Positions 37,639 to 46,216 of a stretch of 64,000 nt of DNA are shown here, piece after piece. Under the pieces are notes generated by a model, which was not told the DNA's origin, made no database searches, and worked only from the letters and a program-made list of their open reading frames with translations. The translations under genes were made by a program, and so were the position numbers. The stretch is from NCBI RefSeq assembly GCF_002086455.1, contig NZ_MVHC01000001.1, positions 124,001-188,000 on the forward strand, read 5' to 3'. Each line of letters starts with the position of its first letter. The first letter of the stretch is position 1. The DNA is from Mycolicibacter algericus DSM 45454. Its GTDB lineage: Bacteria > Actinomycetota > Actinomycetes > Mycobacteriales > Mycobacteriaceae.

Positions 37639-38499
37639 TCAGGCCGGTGGCGCGGTTGCGTCACGCCACGCCAACGGATTGAGGTGACGGAAGGGGTCGT
37701 CGGCTCGGACGGCGAGCAGGTCTTCCAAGATCTCTTCCAGCGACTGCTGCGATTTCTCCCGAACTGTGGCGACCCAGTTGTCGGCCGAGATGCGGGCCGG
37801 TTTGGTGGTGTCGATGGGGGCACCGAAACGCAGGTACATCCGCTGCGGTCGCGGGATCAGCGTCGGGCCGATGCCGTGCTGCAGCGGTATGGCCATGTCC
37901 GGGGGCCCGGATAGCCGTCGGGAGACCGCCGTGCTGATGCGCTCCCAACTGCCGCCGCGACTGCTCAGGCTGCGGTAGACGTCGTCGCCCCCGACCAGTC
38001 CGACGGGCACGATCGGATAGCGGGATTCGACTGCGAGGCGGGCGAATCCGGCGCGCCCCTGCCAGCGCAGGGTGTACTCCTCGCCCTTGAACTTGGGGAT
38101 CTCCCGACCGCCACCGGGGAACACCAGAATGGGCTCGTTGCGCCGCATCAGCTCGCGAACGGGTTCGGGGGCGCCGACCAGCGCCCCGGCGGCGGCGAGC
38201 AGGTCGCGGGCCGGCCCGCGCATCCGCCCGAACTGCCGGTCCGTCAGTGGACGTACCCGTTTGCCGATCGCACGCCGAACGTGGAAGGGAATCAGCAGGG
38301 CTTCCACACTGACCTGGGTGTGGTTGCCCACTAACAGAAATCGGCCGTCCGGCGGAAGATTGTCGAGACCGTCGACGTAGGGCCGGTACGCCTCGACGGC
38401 GGGTGTGACGGCATCGGCGACCGCCGCCATCACCCGCCGCAGGGCCTGCACCCGGGGCGGCTGGTTGACGATCGCGTCGATGTCGCGAAGGACGTGCAT
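37639..38499 (-). CDS. Lysophospholipid acyltransferase-family protein
   Basis: PlsC/diacylglycerol acyltransferase-like protein of 286 residues. Motif I is NHTQVSVEA at about residue 59, keeping the histidine but with Q/E in place of the usual HxxxxD aspartate, and the substrate block is FPGGGREIPKFKGEEY near 128. A PIVPVGLVGGDDV strand follows. It probably transfers an acyl chain to a glycerolipid or related acceptor at the membrane. Its start codon overlaps that of the possible small ORF on the opposite strand. Confidence 0.8.
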   Translation of the reverse strand: MHVLRDIDAIVNQPPRVQALRRVMAAVADAVTPAVEAYRPYVDGLDNLPPDGRFLLVGNHTQVSVEALLIPFHVRRAIGKRVRPLTDRQFGRMRGPARDLLAAAGALVGAPEPVRELMRRNEPILVFPGGGREIPKFKGEEYTLRWQGRAGFARLAVESRYPIVPVGLVGGDDVYRSLSSRGGSWERISTAVSRRLSGPPDMAIPLQHGIGPTLIPRPQRMYLRFGAPIDTTKPARISADNWVATVREKSQQSLEEILEDLLAVRADDPFRHLNPLAWRDATAPPA

Positions 38500-38768
38500 G
38501 TCCTCACATTACCGAACGAACTCGGTCACCCTCCGCCCCGAAGCGGTGCTCGAATTCACCGGCGATATCTACGATTTGGATCGAAACAGCCCCGAACACC
38601 TGCGCGTGGTCACCTGGGCGCGGTTGGAGCGATTGACTCTCGACGAACCCCGCGCCGACGGGCAGGCGCGCTTCGAGCACGCTGCTGGCTCTACTATTCG
38701 GCATCGGCCTTGCCTGGGCTCACGCACGACGCATCGTCTCCGCCGCTGTGGACAACCGGAGGCGGTGA
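38498..38768 (+). pseudogene. Small ORF, apparently frameshifted, with a C-terminal membrane helix
   Basis: From ATG 38498 one frame encodes about 60 residues with protein-like composition (LRPEAVLEFTGDIYDLDRN, then SPEHLRVVTWARLERLTLDE). At about 38680 the coding signal moves by +1 into a frame reading LLALLFGIGLAWAHARR to a stop at 38766-38768, a clear single membrane helix with a positive flank. That frame has a stop at 38634 upstream, so it is not independent. Without the shift the first frame runs to 38800 and its TGA overlaps the GTG of the next gene. A broken gene, a sequencing error or a real shift are all possible. I do not recognise the family. Confidence 0.4.
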
Positions 38769-38796
38769 CGCCGCCCGGCGTGACAGGCTCCGAGGC

Positions 38797-39666
38797 GTGA
38801 CCAGGGTCGAATCCCAGACGCACGCCTACACCCTCGACCCGGCACGGCCGGTGCTGCTGCGACCGGACGGGGCGGTGCAGGTGGGCTGGGATCCCGGGCG
38901 GGCCGTACTCGTGCAGCCACCGCGCGGGCTGACCGCGACCGGGCTGGCCGCCGTGCTGCGCACGATGCAGACCCCGGCCACCGCGGCCGAGCTACGGCTC
39001 GAGGCCGCCCGCCACGGCACGGTGGACACCGCGGAGCTCGACAACCTGCTCAGCGCGCTGGTCGGCGCCGGTGTCGCGGTGCGAGACAGCGCTCCGCGCC
39101 GACCGCGCCGCACGGCGTCGCTGCGGGTGCACGGCCGCGGGCCGCTCTCGGACCTGCTGGTCGAGTCGCTGCGCTGCTCGGGCGCCGTGGTTCGGCGCAG
39201 CAGCCAGCCGCACGCCGCGGTGAGCACCGCCGGTACGGATCTGGTGGTGCTGTCGGACTATCTGGTCGCCGACCCTCGGCTGGTGCGTGAACTGCACGCC
39301 GAGCGGGTGGCCCACCTTGCGGTGCGGGTGCGCGACGGCACCGGCGTGGTCGGCCCGCTCGTGCTTCCCGGCATGACCAGCTGCCTGGGATGCGCAGACC
39401 TGCACCGGCGGGACCGGGACGCCTCCTGGCCGGCGGTGGCCGCCCAGTTGCGCGACACGGTCGCCCACAGCGACCGCGCGACGGTGCTGGCGACAGTGGC
39501 GCTGGCGCTCAGCCAAGTCGATCGGGTGATCGCGGCGGTGCGCGGGCCGGCGGCCGGCAGCGACCTCGGTCCCCCGCCGACGCTCAACGCCACCCTGGAA
39601 ATGGATCTGGCGACCGGGTCGATCATGACGCGGCGCTGGGCTCGTCACCCGCTGTGCGGTTGTTGA
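38797..39666 (+). CDS. Orphan azoline cyclodehydratase-like (E1/ThiF-like) protein, Rv3196-like
   Basis: Protein of 289 residues resembling the leader-peptide-binding/ThiF-like half of TOMM cyclodehydratases. An N-terminal winged-helix-like region (residues 1-95) is followed by a Rossmann-like part without an intact nucleotide loop, and a zinc site is implied by CLGC (about 202-205) and the terminal HPLCGC. No YcaO partner, precursor peptide or oxidase is in the window. GTG 38797 is the best start. It precedes the ABC1 kinase gene; orthologues occupy the same place in M. tuberculosis. Function unknown. Confidence 0.7.
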   Translation: MTRVESQTHAYTLDPARPVLLRPDGAVQVGWDPGRAVLVQPPRGLTATGLAAVLRTMQTPATAAELRLEAARHGTVDTAELDNLLSALVGAGVAVRDSAPRRPRRTASLRVHGRGPLSDLLVESLRCSGAVVRRSSQPHAAVSTAGTDLVVLSDYLVADPRLVRELHAERVAHLAVRVRDGTGVVGPLVLPGMTSCLGCADLHRRDRDASWPAVAAQLRDTVAHSDRATVLATVALALSQVDRVIAAVRGPAAGSDLGPPPTLNATLEMDLATGSIMTRRWARHPLCGC

Positions 39667-39735
39667 CGGTGGGCCCCCAGCGGCAATTTCACACGCGGTG
39701 ACCAGCGCCACAACGACATCATGGATGATGGACAC

Positions 39736-41082
39736 GTGTCAGAAATCAAGCGTGGGAGCGCGGCGCGCAATGCGAAGCTGGCCAGCCTGCCCGTCGGGTT
39801 CGCCGGCCGGGCAGCACTCGGGTTCGGGAAGCGGCTGACCGGCAAGTCGAAGGACGAGGTCACCGCCGAACTCATGGAGAAGGCGGCCAACCAGTTGTTC
39901 ACCGTCCTGGGTGAGCTCAAGGGCGGCGCCATGAAGGTCGGCCAGGCACTGTCGGTGATGGAGGCGGCCATCCCCGAGGAGTTCGGCGAGCCCTACCGGG
40001 AGGCGCTGACCAAACTGCAGAAGGACGCGCCACCGCTACCGGCGGACAAGGTCCATCGGGTGCTCGACGCCCAGCTGGGCACCAAGTGGCGGGAACGGTT
40101 CAGCGATTTCGACGACACCCCGGTCGCCTCGGCCAGCATCGGCCAGGTGCATCGTGGCGTATGGGCCGACGGCCGCCGGGTGGCGGTCAAGATCCAGTAC
40201 CCGGGCGCCGACGAGGCGTTGCGTGCCGACCTGAAGACCATCCGCCGGCTGACCGGCATCTTCAAACAGCTGGCTCCCGGGGTGGATGTCAAGGGTGTGA
40301 TCGATGAACTGATCGAACGCACCGAGATGGAGCTGGACTACCGGCTGGAGGCCGACAACCAGCGGGTCTTCGCCAAGGCCTACGCGGGTCACCCCCACTT
40401 CCTGATCCCCAACGTGGTGGCCAGCGCCCCCAAGACGGTCATCCAGGAGTGGATCGACGGCATCGGCATGGCCGAGATCATCCGCAACGGCACCGTCGAG
40501 CAGCGGGACCTGATGGGCACCCGGCTGGCGGAGTTCACCTGGGACGCGGCGCGCCGTCTCGAGCTGATCCACGGTGATGCCCACCCCGGCAACTTCATGC
40601 TGCTGCCGGACGGCCGGATGGGCGTGATCGACTTCGGCGCGGTGGCGCCGATGCCCGGCGGCTTCCCCCCGGAGCTGGGCGCGGCCGTGCGCTACGCCCG
40701 CGACAATGACTACGAGCAGGTCATCGCGGTGATGCGCCAGGGCGGCTTCATCCAGAAGGGCCAGAACGTCTCGGTGCGCGAGATCGACGAGATGCTGCGC
40801 CAGTACGTCGAGCCGGTCGAGGTCGAGGTCTTCCACTACACCCGCAAGTGGCTGATGCGGATGGCGGGCAAACAGCTGGAACGCCCCGTCGAGCAACTCA
40901 AGACGGCCCGGCAGCTGGACCTGCCGCCGAAGCTGGCGATGCCGATGCGGGTGCTCGGGTCGACCACGGCGATCATGTGCCAGCTCGACGCCCATGTGCC
41001 GGTCAAGCGGATCTCGGAGGAATTGGTCCCGGGCTTCGTCACCGACCCCAACAGCGGCGCAACGGTCGGCCCCTCGGCCTGA
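39736..41082 (+). CDS. ABC1/UbiB-family atypical kinase (Rv3197-like)
   Basis: Protein of 448 residues with all hallmarks of the AarF/UbiB kinase-like family: KVGQ (KxGQ) at 67-70, an alanine-rich loop VASASIGQVHRG near 130, VAVKIQYPG, the catalytic HGDAHPGNF near 280 and IDFGAV. Family members bind ATP and support isoprenoid lipid or quinone metabolism at the membrane. In M. tuberculosis Rv3197 lies directly upstream of whiB7 and is described as part of the macrolide-tolerance regulon. GTG 39736 (MSEIKRGSAARNAK) is taken; an in-frame ATG at 39721 is the alternative. Confidence 0.88.
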   Translation: MSEIKRGSAARNAKLASLPVGFAGRAALGFGKRLTGKSKDEVTAELMEKAANQLFTVLGELKGGAMKVGQALSVMEAAIPEEFGEPYREALTKLQKDAPPLPADKVHRVLDAQLGTKWRERFSDFDDTPVASASIGQVHRGVWADGRRVAVKIQYPGADEALRADLKTIRRLTGIFKQLAPGVDVKGVIDELIERTEMELDYRLEADNQRVFAKAYAGHPHFLIPNVVASAPKTVIQEWIDGIGMAEIIRNGTVEQRDLMGTRLAEFTWDAARRLELIHGDAHPGNFMLLPDGRMGVIDFGAVAPMPGGFPPELGAAVRYARDNDYEQVIAVMRQGGFIQKGQNVSVREIDEMLRQYVEPVEVEVFHYTRKWLMRMAGKQLERPVEQLKTARQLDLPPKLAMPMRVLGSTTAIMCQLDAHVPVKRISEELVPGFVTDPNSGATVGPSA

Positions 41083-41097
41083 CTCACACCGCCCCCC

Positions 41098-41364
41098 TCA
41101 CGCCGCCAGGGGCTGTTTGCGGGGCCGGCCGCGAGGGCGTTTACGGCCGATGACGGTCCCACGGTCGAGGATCTCGCCGCCCCAGACCCCCCACGGTTCG
41201 CCGCGCTGCAACGCCAGCGCCAGGCACTGCCGCCGGATCGGGCAGTCGCCGCAGAGCACCTTGGCCCGTTCCAGATCGGCCGGGTTGTCGGCGAACCACA
41301 GATCGGGGTCGCGGTTGCAGGGCAACTCGGGCAGTCTCCGAGTGCGTGCTGTAGTGGTGGACAT
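41098..41364 (-). CDS. whiB7: Transcriptional regulator WhiB7
   Basis: Iron-sulfur WhiB-family activator of intrinsic antibiotic resistance. The 88-residue protein has cysteines at 16, 38, 41 and 47 for the 4Fe-4S cluster, the WhiB turn EPWGVWGGE at 57-65 and a C-terminal AT-hook RGRPRK at 78-83 that is specific to WhiB7. It interacts with the SigA subunit at promoters with an AT-rich block ahead of the -35. ATG 41364 gives the conserved N-terminus. The gene lies behind a long leader with a uORF and an attenuator, all visible here. Confidence 0.97.
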   Translation of the reverse strand: MSTTTARTRRLPELPCNRDPDLWFADNPADLERAKVLCGDCPIRRQCLALALQRGEPWGVWGGEILDRGTVIGRKRPRGRPRKQPLAA

Positions 41365-41424
41365 CGGCTGGTCACCTGCTTTCCGGTACGTCTGGCGTGA
41401 TCCGGGCCTGGTGGCGGTGTGCCG

Positions 41425-41465
41425 GGAAAAGACAACGGCCACGGATCCTGGTCGGGTCCGTGGCC
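41425..41465 (-). terminator. whiB7 leader attenuator
   Basis: On the minus strand a nine-base-pair perfect stem (GGCCACGGA with TCCGTGGCC, + strand 41437-41445 and 41457-41465) is followed by GTTGTCTTTTCC, a U-rich run. It lies 23 bases after the uORF stop and 61 bases before the whiB7 ATG. This fits the known whiB7 mechanism in which stalling on the uORF prevents premature termination. Confidence 0.88.
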
Positions 41466-41487
41466 TGCGGTGGGCGGGGGCTGGCGC

Positions 41488-41616
41488 TTAGGGCGTACCC
41501 CGGGGCACGGACGCGTCGACTACGGCGACGGCATGGCGAATACGCGGTGCCGCCGCCTCGGCGGCGGCATGGCGCGCGCCGGCCGGGCCTACCCGCATGC
41601 CCCTGATCGTGGTCAT
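41488..41616 (-). CDS. whiB7 leader peptide (uORF)
   Basis: Open frame of 42 codons, MTTIRGMRVGPAGARHAAAE at its start and ending VDASVPRGTP before TAA. It begins at or within a few bases of the expected transcription start, so it is probably translated from a leaderless message. It is rich in Ala, Arg and Pro codons. The uORF-attenuator-whiB7 order is the known arrangement by which ribosome-targeting antibiotics induce whiB7. Confidence 0.78.
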   Translation of the reverse strand: MTTIRGMRVGPAGARHAAAEAAAPRIRHAVAVVDASVPRGTP

Positions 41617-41624
41617 GGTGTCCG

Positions 41625-41661
41625 AGGTTAACGGGTCGGGGCCGAGACTCACAACCGAATT
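41625..41661 (-). promoter_or_regulatory. whiB7 autoregulated promoter
   Basis: On the minus strand AATTCGG (41655-41661) runs into a -35 TTGTGA (41649-41654), followed after 18 bases by the -10 TAACCT (41625-41630). An AT block directly upstream of CGGTTG is the signature of WhiB7-SigA controlled promoters. The predicted start is about 41618, next to the uORF ATG. Confidence 0.75.
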
Positions 41662-41677
41662 ACCTCCGGTGCGGGCC

Positions 41678-43819
41678 TCAGCTCCGGTTGCGGACCAGCT
41701 CGAGCACGTCGGAACCGAACTGCTCCAGCTTGCGCGCGCCGATGCCCGGGATAGCGACCAGAGCGGCCTCGTCGGCGGGCAGCATTTCGGCGATCGCGGT
41801 GAGCGTGTTGTCGGAGAAGACGATGTAGGCGGGCACTTTGAGCTCGGTGGCGGTGCGCAGCCGCCAATCCTTGAGCGCCACCAGCAACGCGGTGTCGACA
41901 TCGGCTGCGCACGTCTCGCACCGGCTCAGCATGATGGCCGCCGGGGTGCCCAGCACCTTGTTGCAGACCCGGCAATGTTTCGGCGCGCCGCGGGCGCGGC
42001 GGCGCGCGGGCGCCCGCGGATCGGGTTGGGGCACCGCGCCGTCGATACCGTGCAGAAACCGCGACGGCTTGCGGCCGGCCCGCCCGCCGGGGGCGCGGGC
42101 CAGCGCCCAGCTCAACGCCAGGTGCACCCGGGCGCGGGTGACGCCGACGTAGAGCAGCCGGCGTTCCTCCTCGACGGCCTCGCTGTCGGGGCCGTGGGCC
42201 AGGGCGTGCGAGATCGGCAGGGTGCCGTCGACGAGCCCCACCAAGAACACCGCATCCCATTCCAGCCCCTTGGCGGCGTGCAGCGACGCCAGCGTGACGC
42301 CCTGCACCGTCGGCGGGTGACGCGAGTCGGCACGCACCCGCAGTTCGGCCAGTAGACCGGGCAGATCCAGGTCGGGGCGCTGCGCCACTTCATCGTCGAC
42401 CAGTTCGGCCAGCGCACCGAGGGCCTCCCAGCGCTCCCGCGCCCTGACGCCGCTGGGTGGCTCGGCCGTCAACCCCAGCGGTTCGAGCACCCGGCGCACC
42501 GTCTCCGAGAGCGCGGAGCCGGTATCGTCGCCGCGCTCGGCGGTCCGCCGCAAGGCCACCAGCGCCTGCCGGATCTCCTGCCGGTGGAAGAAGCCCTCTC
42601 CCCCGCGAACCTGGTAGGCGATGCCGGCCTCGGTCAGCGCCTCCTCATACACCTCGGACTGCGCGTTGACCCGATACAGCACGGCGATCTCCGCCGGCGC
42701 GACACCGCCGTCGATCAGCCTCGCGATCGACTTGGCCACCGCGGTCGCCTCGGCGACCTCGTCGGGATGCTCCCGAAACGTCGGCAGCGGGCCGGGCTCG
42801 CGCTGGCCGACCAGCTTGAGTTTGCTGCCCGCAACGCGCCCGCGGGCCGCGGCGATCACCCGGTTGGCCAGCGACACCACCTCCGGTGTGGAGCGGTAGT
42901 CGCGCTCCAGGCGCACCAGGGCGGCATCCGGGAAGCGGCGGGTGAAGTCGAGCAGGTAGCGCGGCGAGGCGCCGGTGAACGAGTAGATGGTCTGATTGGC
43001 GTCGCCGACCACGGTCAGATCGTCGCGCTCGCCCAGCCAGGCCGAGAGCACCCGTTGCTGCAGCGGGGTGACGTCCTGGTATTCGTCGACGACGAAGCAG
43101 CGGTAACGGTCCCGGAATTCGGCGGCCACCGCCGCATCGTTCTCAATGGCGGCGGCGGTGTGCAGCAGCAGGTCATCGAAGTCGAGCATCGCCACTTCGC
43201 CGCGGGCTTTCAATGCTTCATAGCCGGCGTAGACATCGGCCAGTTTCGCGGCGTCGATCGGCGTGTCGCGGCCGGCGGCGGCCACCGCCTCCGGATATTG
43301 CTCCGGCCCGATCAGCGACGCCTTGGCCCACTCGATCTCGCCCGCGACGTCGCGGACATCGTCGTTGGACAGCCGCAGTCCGGCATGTCCGGCGGCCCGG
43401 GCGACCACCCCGAATTTGCGGTCCAGCAGTTCCCAACCGGTCTCGCCGACCACCCGCGGCCAGAAGTAGCGCAGCTGGCGCCGCGCGGCGGCGTGGAATG
43501 TCAGCGCCTGAACTGCCCCCACGCCGTTGCCAACGCCGCCCTCGCCGCCCGCGGCCGAGCCCAGCGCGCGCAGCCGCGACCGCATCTCCCCGGCGGCGCG
43601 CTGGGTGAACGTCACCGCCAGCACCTGCCCCGGTGCGACGTGACCGGCCGCGACCAGGTGCGCGATCCGGTGGGTGATGGTGCGGGTCTTGCCGGTTCCG
43701 GCACCGGCCAGCACGCACACCGGCCCGCGGGGAGCCAACACGGCGGCGCGCTGCTCGTCGTCCAGGCCGGCGATGAGCCCGTCCGCCGGGACTCCGTTCG
43801 GGTCAGCCATGGCGTCCAT
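41678..43819 (-). CDS. uvrD2: ATP-dependent DNA helicase UvrD2
   Basis: Superfamily 1A helicase of about 713 residues. Walker A is [10 protein letters not shown] near residue 45, motif II is VVDEYQDV near 240, motif [16 protein letters not shown], and the final helicase motif [21 protein letters not shown] near 555. A four-cysteine zinc motif (CRVCN and CETC near 615-640) joins the helicase core to a C-terminal HRDC domain ([13 protein letters not shown]), the layout special to mycobacterial UvrD2, which is essential in M. tuberculosis. ATG 43819 has a GAGG site upstream; ATG 43810 is the alternative. Confidence 0.94.
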   Translation of the reverse strand: MDAMADPNGVPADGLIAGLDDEQRAAVLAPRGPVCVLAGAGTGKTRTITHRIAHLVAAGHVAPGQVLAVTFTQRAAGEMRSRLRALGSAAGGEGGVGNGVGAVQALTFHAAARRQLRYFWPRVVGETGWELLDRKFGVVARAAGHAGLRLSNDDVRDVAGEIEWAKASLIGPEQYPEAVAAAGRDTPIDAAKLADVYAGYEALKARGEVAMLDFDDLLLHTAAAIENDAAVAAEFRDRYRCFVVDEYQDVTPLQQRVLSAWLGERDDLTVVGDANQTIYSFTGASPRYLLDFTRRFPDAALVRLERDYRSTPEVVSLANRVIAAARGRVAGSKLKLVGQREPGPLPTFREHPDEVAEATAVAKSIARLIDGGVAPAEIAVLYRVNAQSEVYEEALTEAGIAYQVRGGEGFFHRQEIRQALVALRRTAERGDDTGSALSETVRRVLEPLGLTAEPPSGVRARERWEALGALAELVDDEVAQRPDLDLPGLLAELRVRADSRHPPTVQGVTLASLHAAKGLEWDAVFLVGLVDGTLPISHALAHGPDSEAVEEERRLLYVGVTRARVHLALSWALARAPGGRAGRKPSRFLHGIDGAVPQPDPRAPARRRARGAPKHCRVCNKVLGTPAAIMLSRCETCAADVDTALLVALKDWRLRTATELKVPAYIVFSDNTLTAIAEMLPADEAALVAIPGIGARKLEQFGSDVLELVRNRS

Positions 43820-43885
43820 CTTGACAGGGGCCTCCGACGCCGGGCCGCGAGCGGCCCGCATCCCCAGCCGCTAGCTTTAAGAGCT

Positions 43886-44146
43886 ATGACTGTTAGCGAT
43901 CCACCGCTCATCATGTACACGACGCAATGGTGCGGTTACTGCCGCCAGCTCAAGAAGGCCCTGGAGAAGTTCGAGATCGGCTACGACGAGATCAACATCG
44001 AGCAGGACCCCACGGCAGCCAAGTTCGTCGAGTCGGTCAACGGCGGCAACCGCACGGTTCCGACGCTGCGCTTCGCCGACGGTTCGACGATGACGAACCC
44101 GACCGGGCGTGAAGTCAAGGCGAAGCTGGATCGGCTCAGCAGCTGA
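43886..44146 (+). CDS. mrx1: Mycoredoxin-1
   Basis: Glutaredoxin-fold protein of 86 residues that reduces mycothiol mixed disulfides. The active site is CGYC at 16-19 in TTQWCGYCRQLKK, and the cis-proline block is GGNRTVPTLRFADGST. It matches the mycoredoxin-1 family (Rv3198A). It diverges from uvrD2 across 66 bases and ends just before a long palindrome shared with the convergent nudC. Confidence 0.93.
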   Translation: MTVSDPPLIMYTTQWCGYCRQLKKALEKFEIGYDEINIEQDPTAAKFVESVNGGNRTVPTLRFADGSTMTNPTGREVKAKLDRLSS

Positions 44147-44152
44147 TTAATT

Positions 44153-44216
44153 GCGCGAGCAGACACCAAAGCCCCCTAATCGCACCGTTTCAGGGCGCTT
44201 TGGTGTCTGCTCGCGC
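44153..44216. terminator. 20-bp perfect inverted repeat, bidirectional terminator between mrx1 and nudC
   Basis: Two 20-base arms (44153-44172 and 44197-44216) are exact reverse complements, one arm containing GCGAGCAGACACCAAAGC, with a 24-base loop. It lies between two convergent genes, seven bases from the mrx1 stop and four from the nudC stop. Very similar GCGAGCAGACGC-type palindromes are repeated in convergent intergenic regions of mycobacterial genomes, so this is probably a member of that terminator-like repeat class. Confidence 0.85.
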
Positions 44217-44219
44217 GGA

Positions 44220-45134
44220 TCAGTCGACCCAGGACTCGATGATGGTCCGGGCGATCGAGATCGACCCGGGCAGCAGCAGTTTCGCGTCCGCGGAGCCACC
44301 CGTCCAGGCGCCGGCCGACAGCGCGGCGCGCACCTCGTCGCGGGTGAACCACGCGGCCTCGGTGATCTCGCCGTCGCTGAAGACGAACTCCTGGCCCGGG
44401 TCGGCGACGGCGTGGAAGCCGACCATCAGCGAACGCGGGAACGGCCAGGGCTGGCTGCCCAGATAGCTCACGTCGCGCACCGCCAGCCCGACCTCCTCGT
44501 GGACCTCGCGGACCACACAGGCCTCGAACGACTCGCCGGCTTCGACGAAACCGGCCAGCAGCGAGAACATCCGCACGGGCCAGTTGTGCTGCCGTGCGAG
44601 CACCACCCGGTCGGCGCCGTCGTGCACCAAACAGATCACCGCCGGGTCGATGCGCGGGAACTCCTCGGCGCCGGTGATCGGGTTGGCCCGCGCCCACCCG
44701 CTGCGCACCGGCTTGGTCGGTGTGCCGTCGACAGCGGAGAACCGGGCGTTCTCATGCCAATTCAGCAGGGCGATCGCCGAGGAGACCAGCTGGGCGCTGG
44801 TGTCGTCGAAGACGTCGCCGGTCATCCGCAGGTCGAGCACCGAGACGTCGCCGTCGGGCGGCGCCTCCAGTGCGCCACGGATCGCCCAGACATGCCGGCC
44901 GTCCTCGATACGGCCCAGAAACACCGCATCCGGCGGCGGGGTCTGACCCAGTTCGGTGGTGTCGTGCAGCACCACGCGCCCGCCGGCGACCAGCACCTGG
45001 TTGCGGGCATCGACCCGCAGCAGCGCCGCGTGCGGCCACCCGGCGACGGCGGCGTCGGTGTCGGTGCGCAACTGGTCGGCCCGGTCGGCCCCGACCCGCG
45101 ACAGCAGCGGCATCTGGCGCAGCCGGAAGCTCAC
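44220..45134 (-). CDS. nudC: NAD+ diphosphatase NudC
   Basis: Nudix hydrolase of 304 residues that cleaves NADH, NAD+ and NAD-capped RNA. The Nudix box GFVEAGESFEACVVREVHEEVGL is near residue 195, and the NudC-specific SQPWPFPRS follows near 228. The zinc ribbon of E. coli NudC is not present: in the matching stretch (WARANPITGAEEFPRIDPA) no cysteines remain, as in M. tuberculosis Rv3199c. Its ATG overlaps the stop of the potassium channel gene upstream. Confidence 0.93.
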   Translation of the reverse strand: MSFRLRQMPLLSRVGADRADQLRTDTDAAVAGWPHAALLRVDARNQVLVAGGRVVLHDTTELGQTPPPDAVFLGRIEDGRHVWAIRGALEAPPDGDVSVLDLRMTGDVFDDTSAQLVSSAIALLNWHENARFSAVDGTPTKPVRSGWARANPITGAEEFPRIDPAVICLVHDGADRVVLARQHNWPVRMFSLLAGFVEAGESFEACVVREVHEEVGLAVRDVSYLGSQPWPFPRSLMVGFHAVADPGQEFVFSDGEITEAAWFTRDEVRAALSAGAWTGGSADAKLLLPGSISIARTIIESWVD

Positions 45135-46207
45135 GGGTTGTTCACCGTTCGCACGTAGAGCAGCCGGTCGCCGGCCTCGACCGCATCCAGTTCCGGTGCG
45201 TCCAACCGCAGCAGCTGCCCGTCACGGACCACGGCGAGCACGATGTCGTTGAGATGTTTCGCCGAGCCACCGACCTCCTGCTGCTCGACTTCCCGCTCGG
45301 CGATGGCGTAGCCGGCGTCGGGGGTGAGCAGATCCTCGATGATCTCCACCACGCTGGGCGTGGTGGTGGCGATGCCGAGCAGTCGGCCGGCCGTCTCCGA
45401 GGACACCACCACCGAGTTGGCGCCGGACTGTTCCAGCAGGTGCTGGTTCTCGGCTTCCCGGATGGCCGCCACGATGGTGGCCTCCGGGGCGATCTCGCGG
45501 GCGGTCAAGGTGACCAGCGCCGCGGTGTCGTCGCGGCCGGTGGCCACCACGATCGCGGCCGCACGCTGGGCACTGGCCAGGCGCAGCACATCGGACTTGG
45601 TGCCGTCGCCGCGTACCGTCACCAGCCCCTTGCCCTCGGCCTGATCGAGGACACCCTGGTCGTTGTCCACCACGACGATGTCCTTGGGCGGCGACTCGTC
45701 GTCGCCGCGCATCGCGGCGATGGCGGTCTTGCCCTTGGTGCCGTACCCGATGACGATGGTGTGGTCTTTCACCCTTCTCCTCCAACGCTGAATACGGAAT
45801 GCCTGCCGGGAATTCTCGGTGAACGCCTCCACGGTCGTTCCGACCAGCAGGATCAGGAACGCGATCCGCAACGGGGTGATGACCAGGACATTGATCATCC
45901 GGGAGAATTCGGTGACGGGCGTGATGTCGCCGTACCCGGTGGTCGACAACGTCACCGCCGAGTAGTAGAGGCAGTCCAGGAAACTCAGCCGGTCGCCCTG
46001 CACATCCTGGTAGCCGTCGCGGTCGAGGTAGACCAACAGCGTCGACACCAGCAGCGCCGCGAACGCGATCGCGGTGCGCCGGTAGACGGTGCGTCCCGGA
46101 CTGGATTGCCGCTGCGGCATGTGCATGCGGCCGACGAGCGCGTAACTGGGCTGGGCGGTCAGCGGTTCGTCGAGGCCGCGCAGCCGACGCCATCTAGCGC
46201 TCGCCAC
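45131..46207 (-). CDS. Potassium channel with RCK/TrkA domain (Rv3200c-like)
   Basis: Two-helix K+ channel of 358 residues. Helix 1 is AIAFAALLVSTLLVYL (about 45-60); the pore reads YYSAVTLSTTGYGDITP with the selectivity filter TTGYG near residue 92; helix 2 follows near 105-125. A RCK/TrkA-N domain begins at HTIVIGYGTKGKTAIAAM near 150 (GxGxxG), and a TrkA-C domain ends the protein. It resembles MthK-type ligand-gated channels. Co-transcribed with nudC. Confidence 0.9.
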   Translation of the reverse strand: MASARWRRLRGLDEPLTAQPSYALVGRMHMPQRQSSPGRTVYRRTAIAFAALLVSTLLVYLDRDGYQDVQGDRLSFLDCLYYSAVTLSTTGYGDITPVTEFSRMINVLVITPLRIAFLILLVGTTVEAFTENSRQAFRIQRWRRRVKDHTIVIGYGTKGKTAIAAMRGDDESPPKDIVVVDNDQGVLDQAEGKGLVTVRGDGTKSDVLRLASAQRAAAIVVATGRDDTAALVTLTAREIAPEATIVAAIREAENQHLLEQSGANSVVVSSETAGRLLGIATTTPSVVEIIEDLLTPDAGYAIAEREVEQQEVGGSAKHLNDIVLAVVRDGQLLRLDAPELDAVEAGDRLLYVRTVNNP

Positions 46208-46216
46208 GACGAACGG

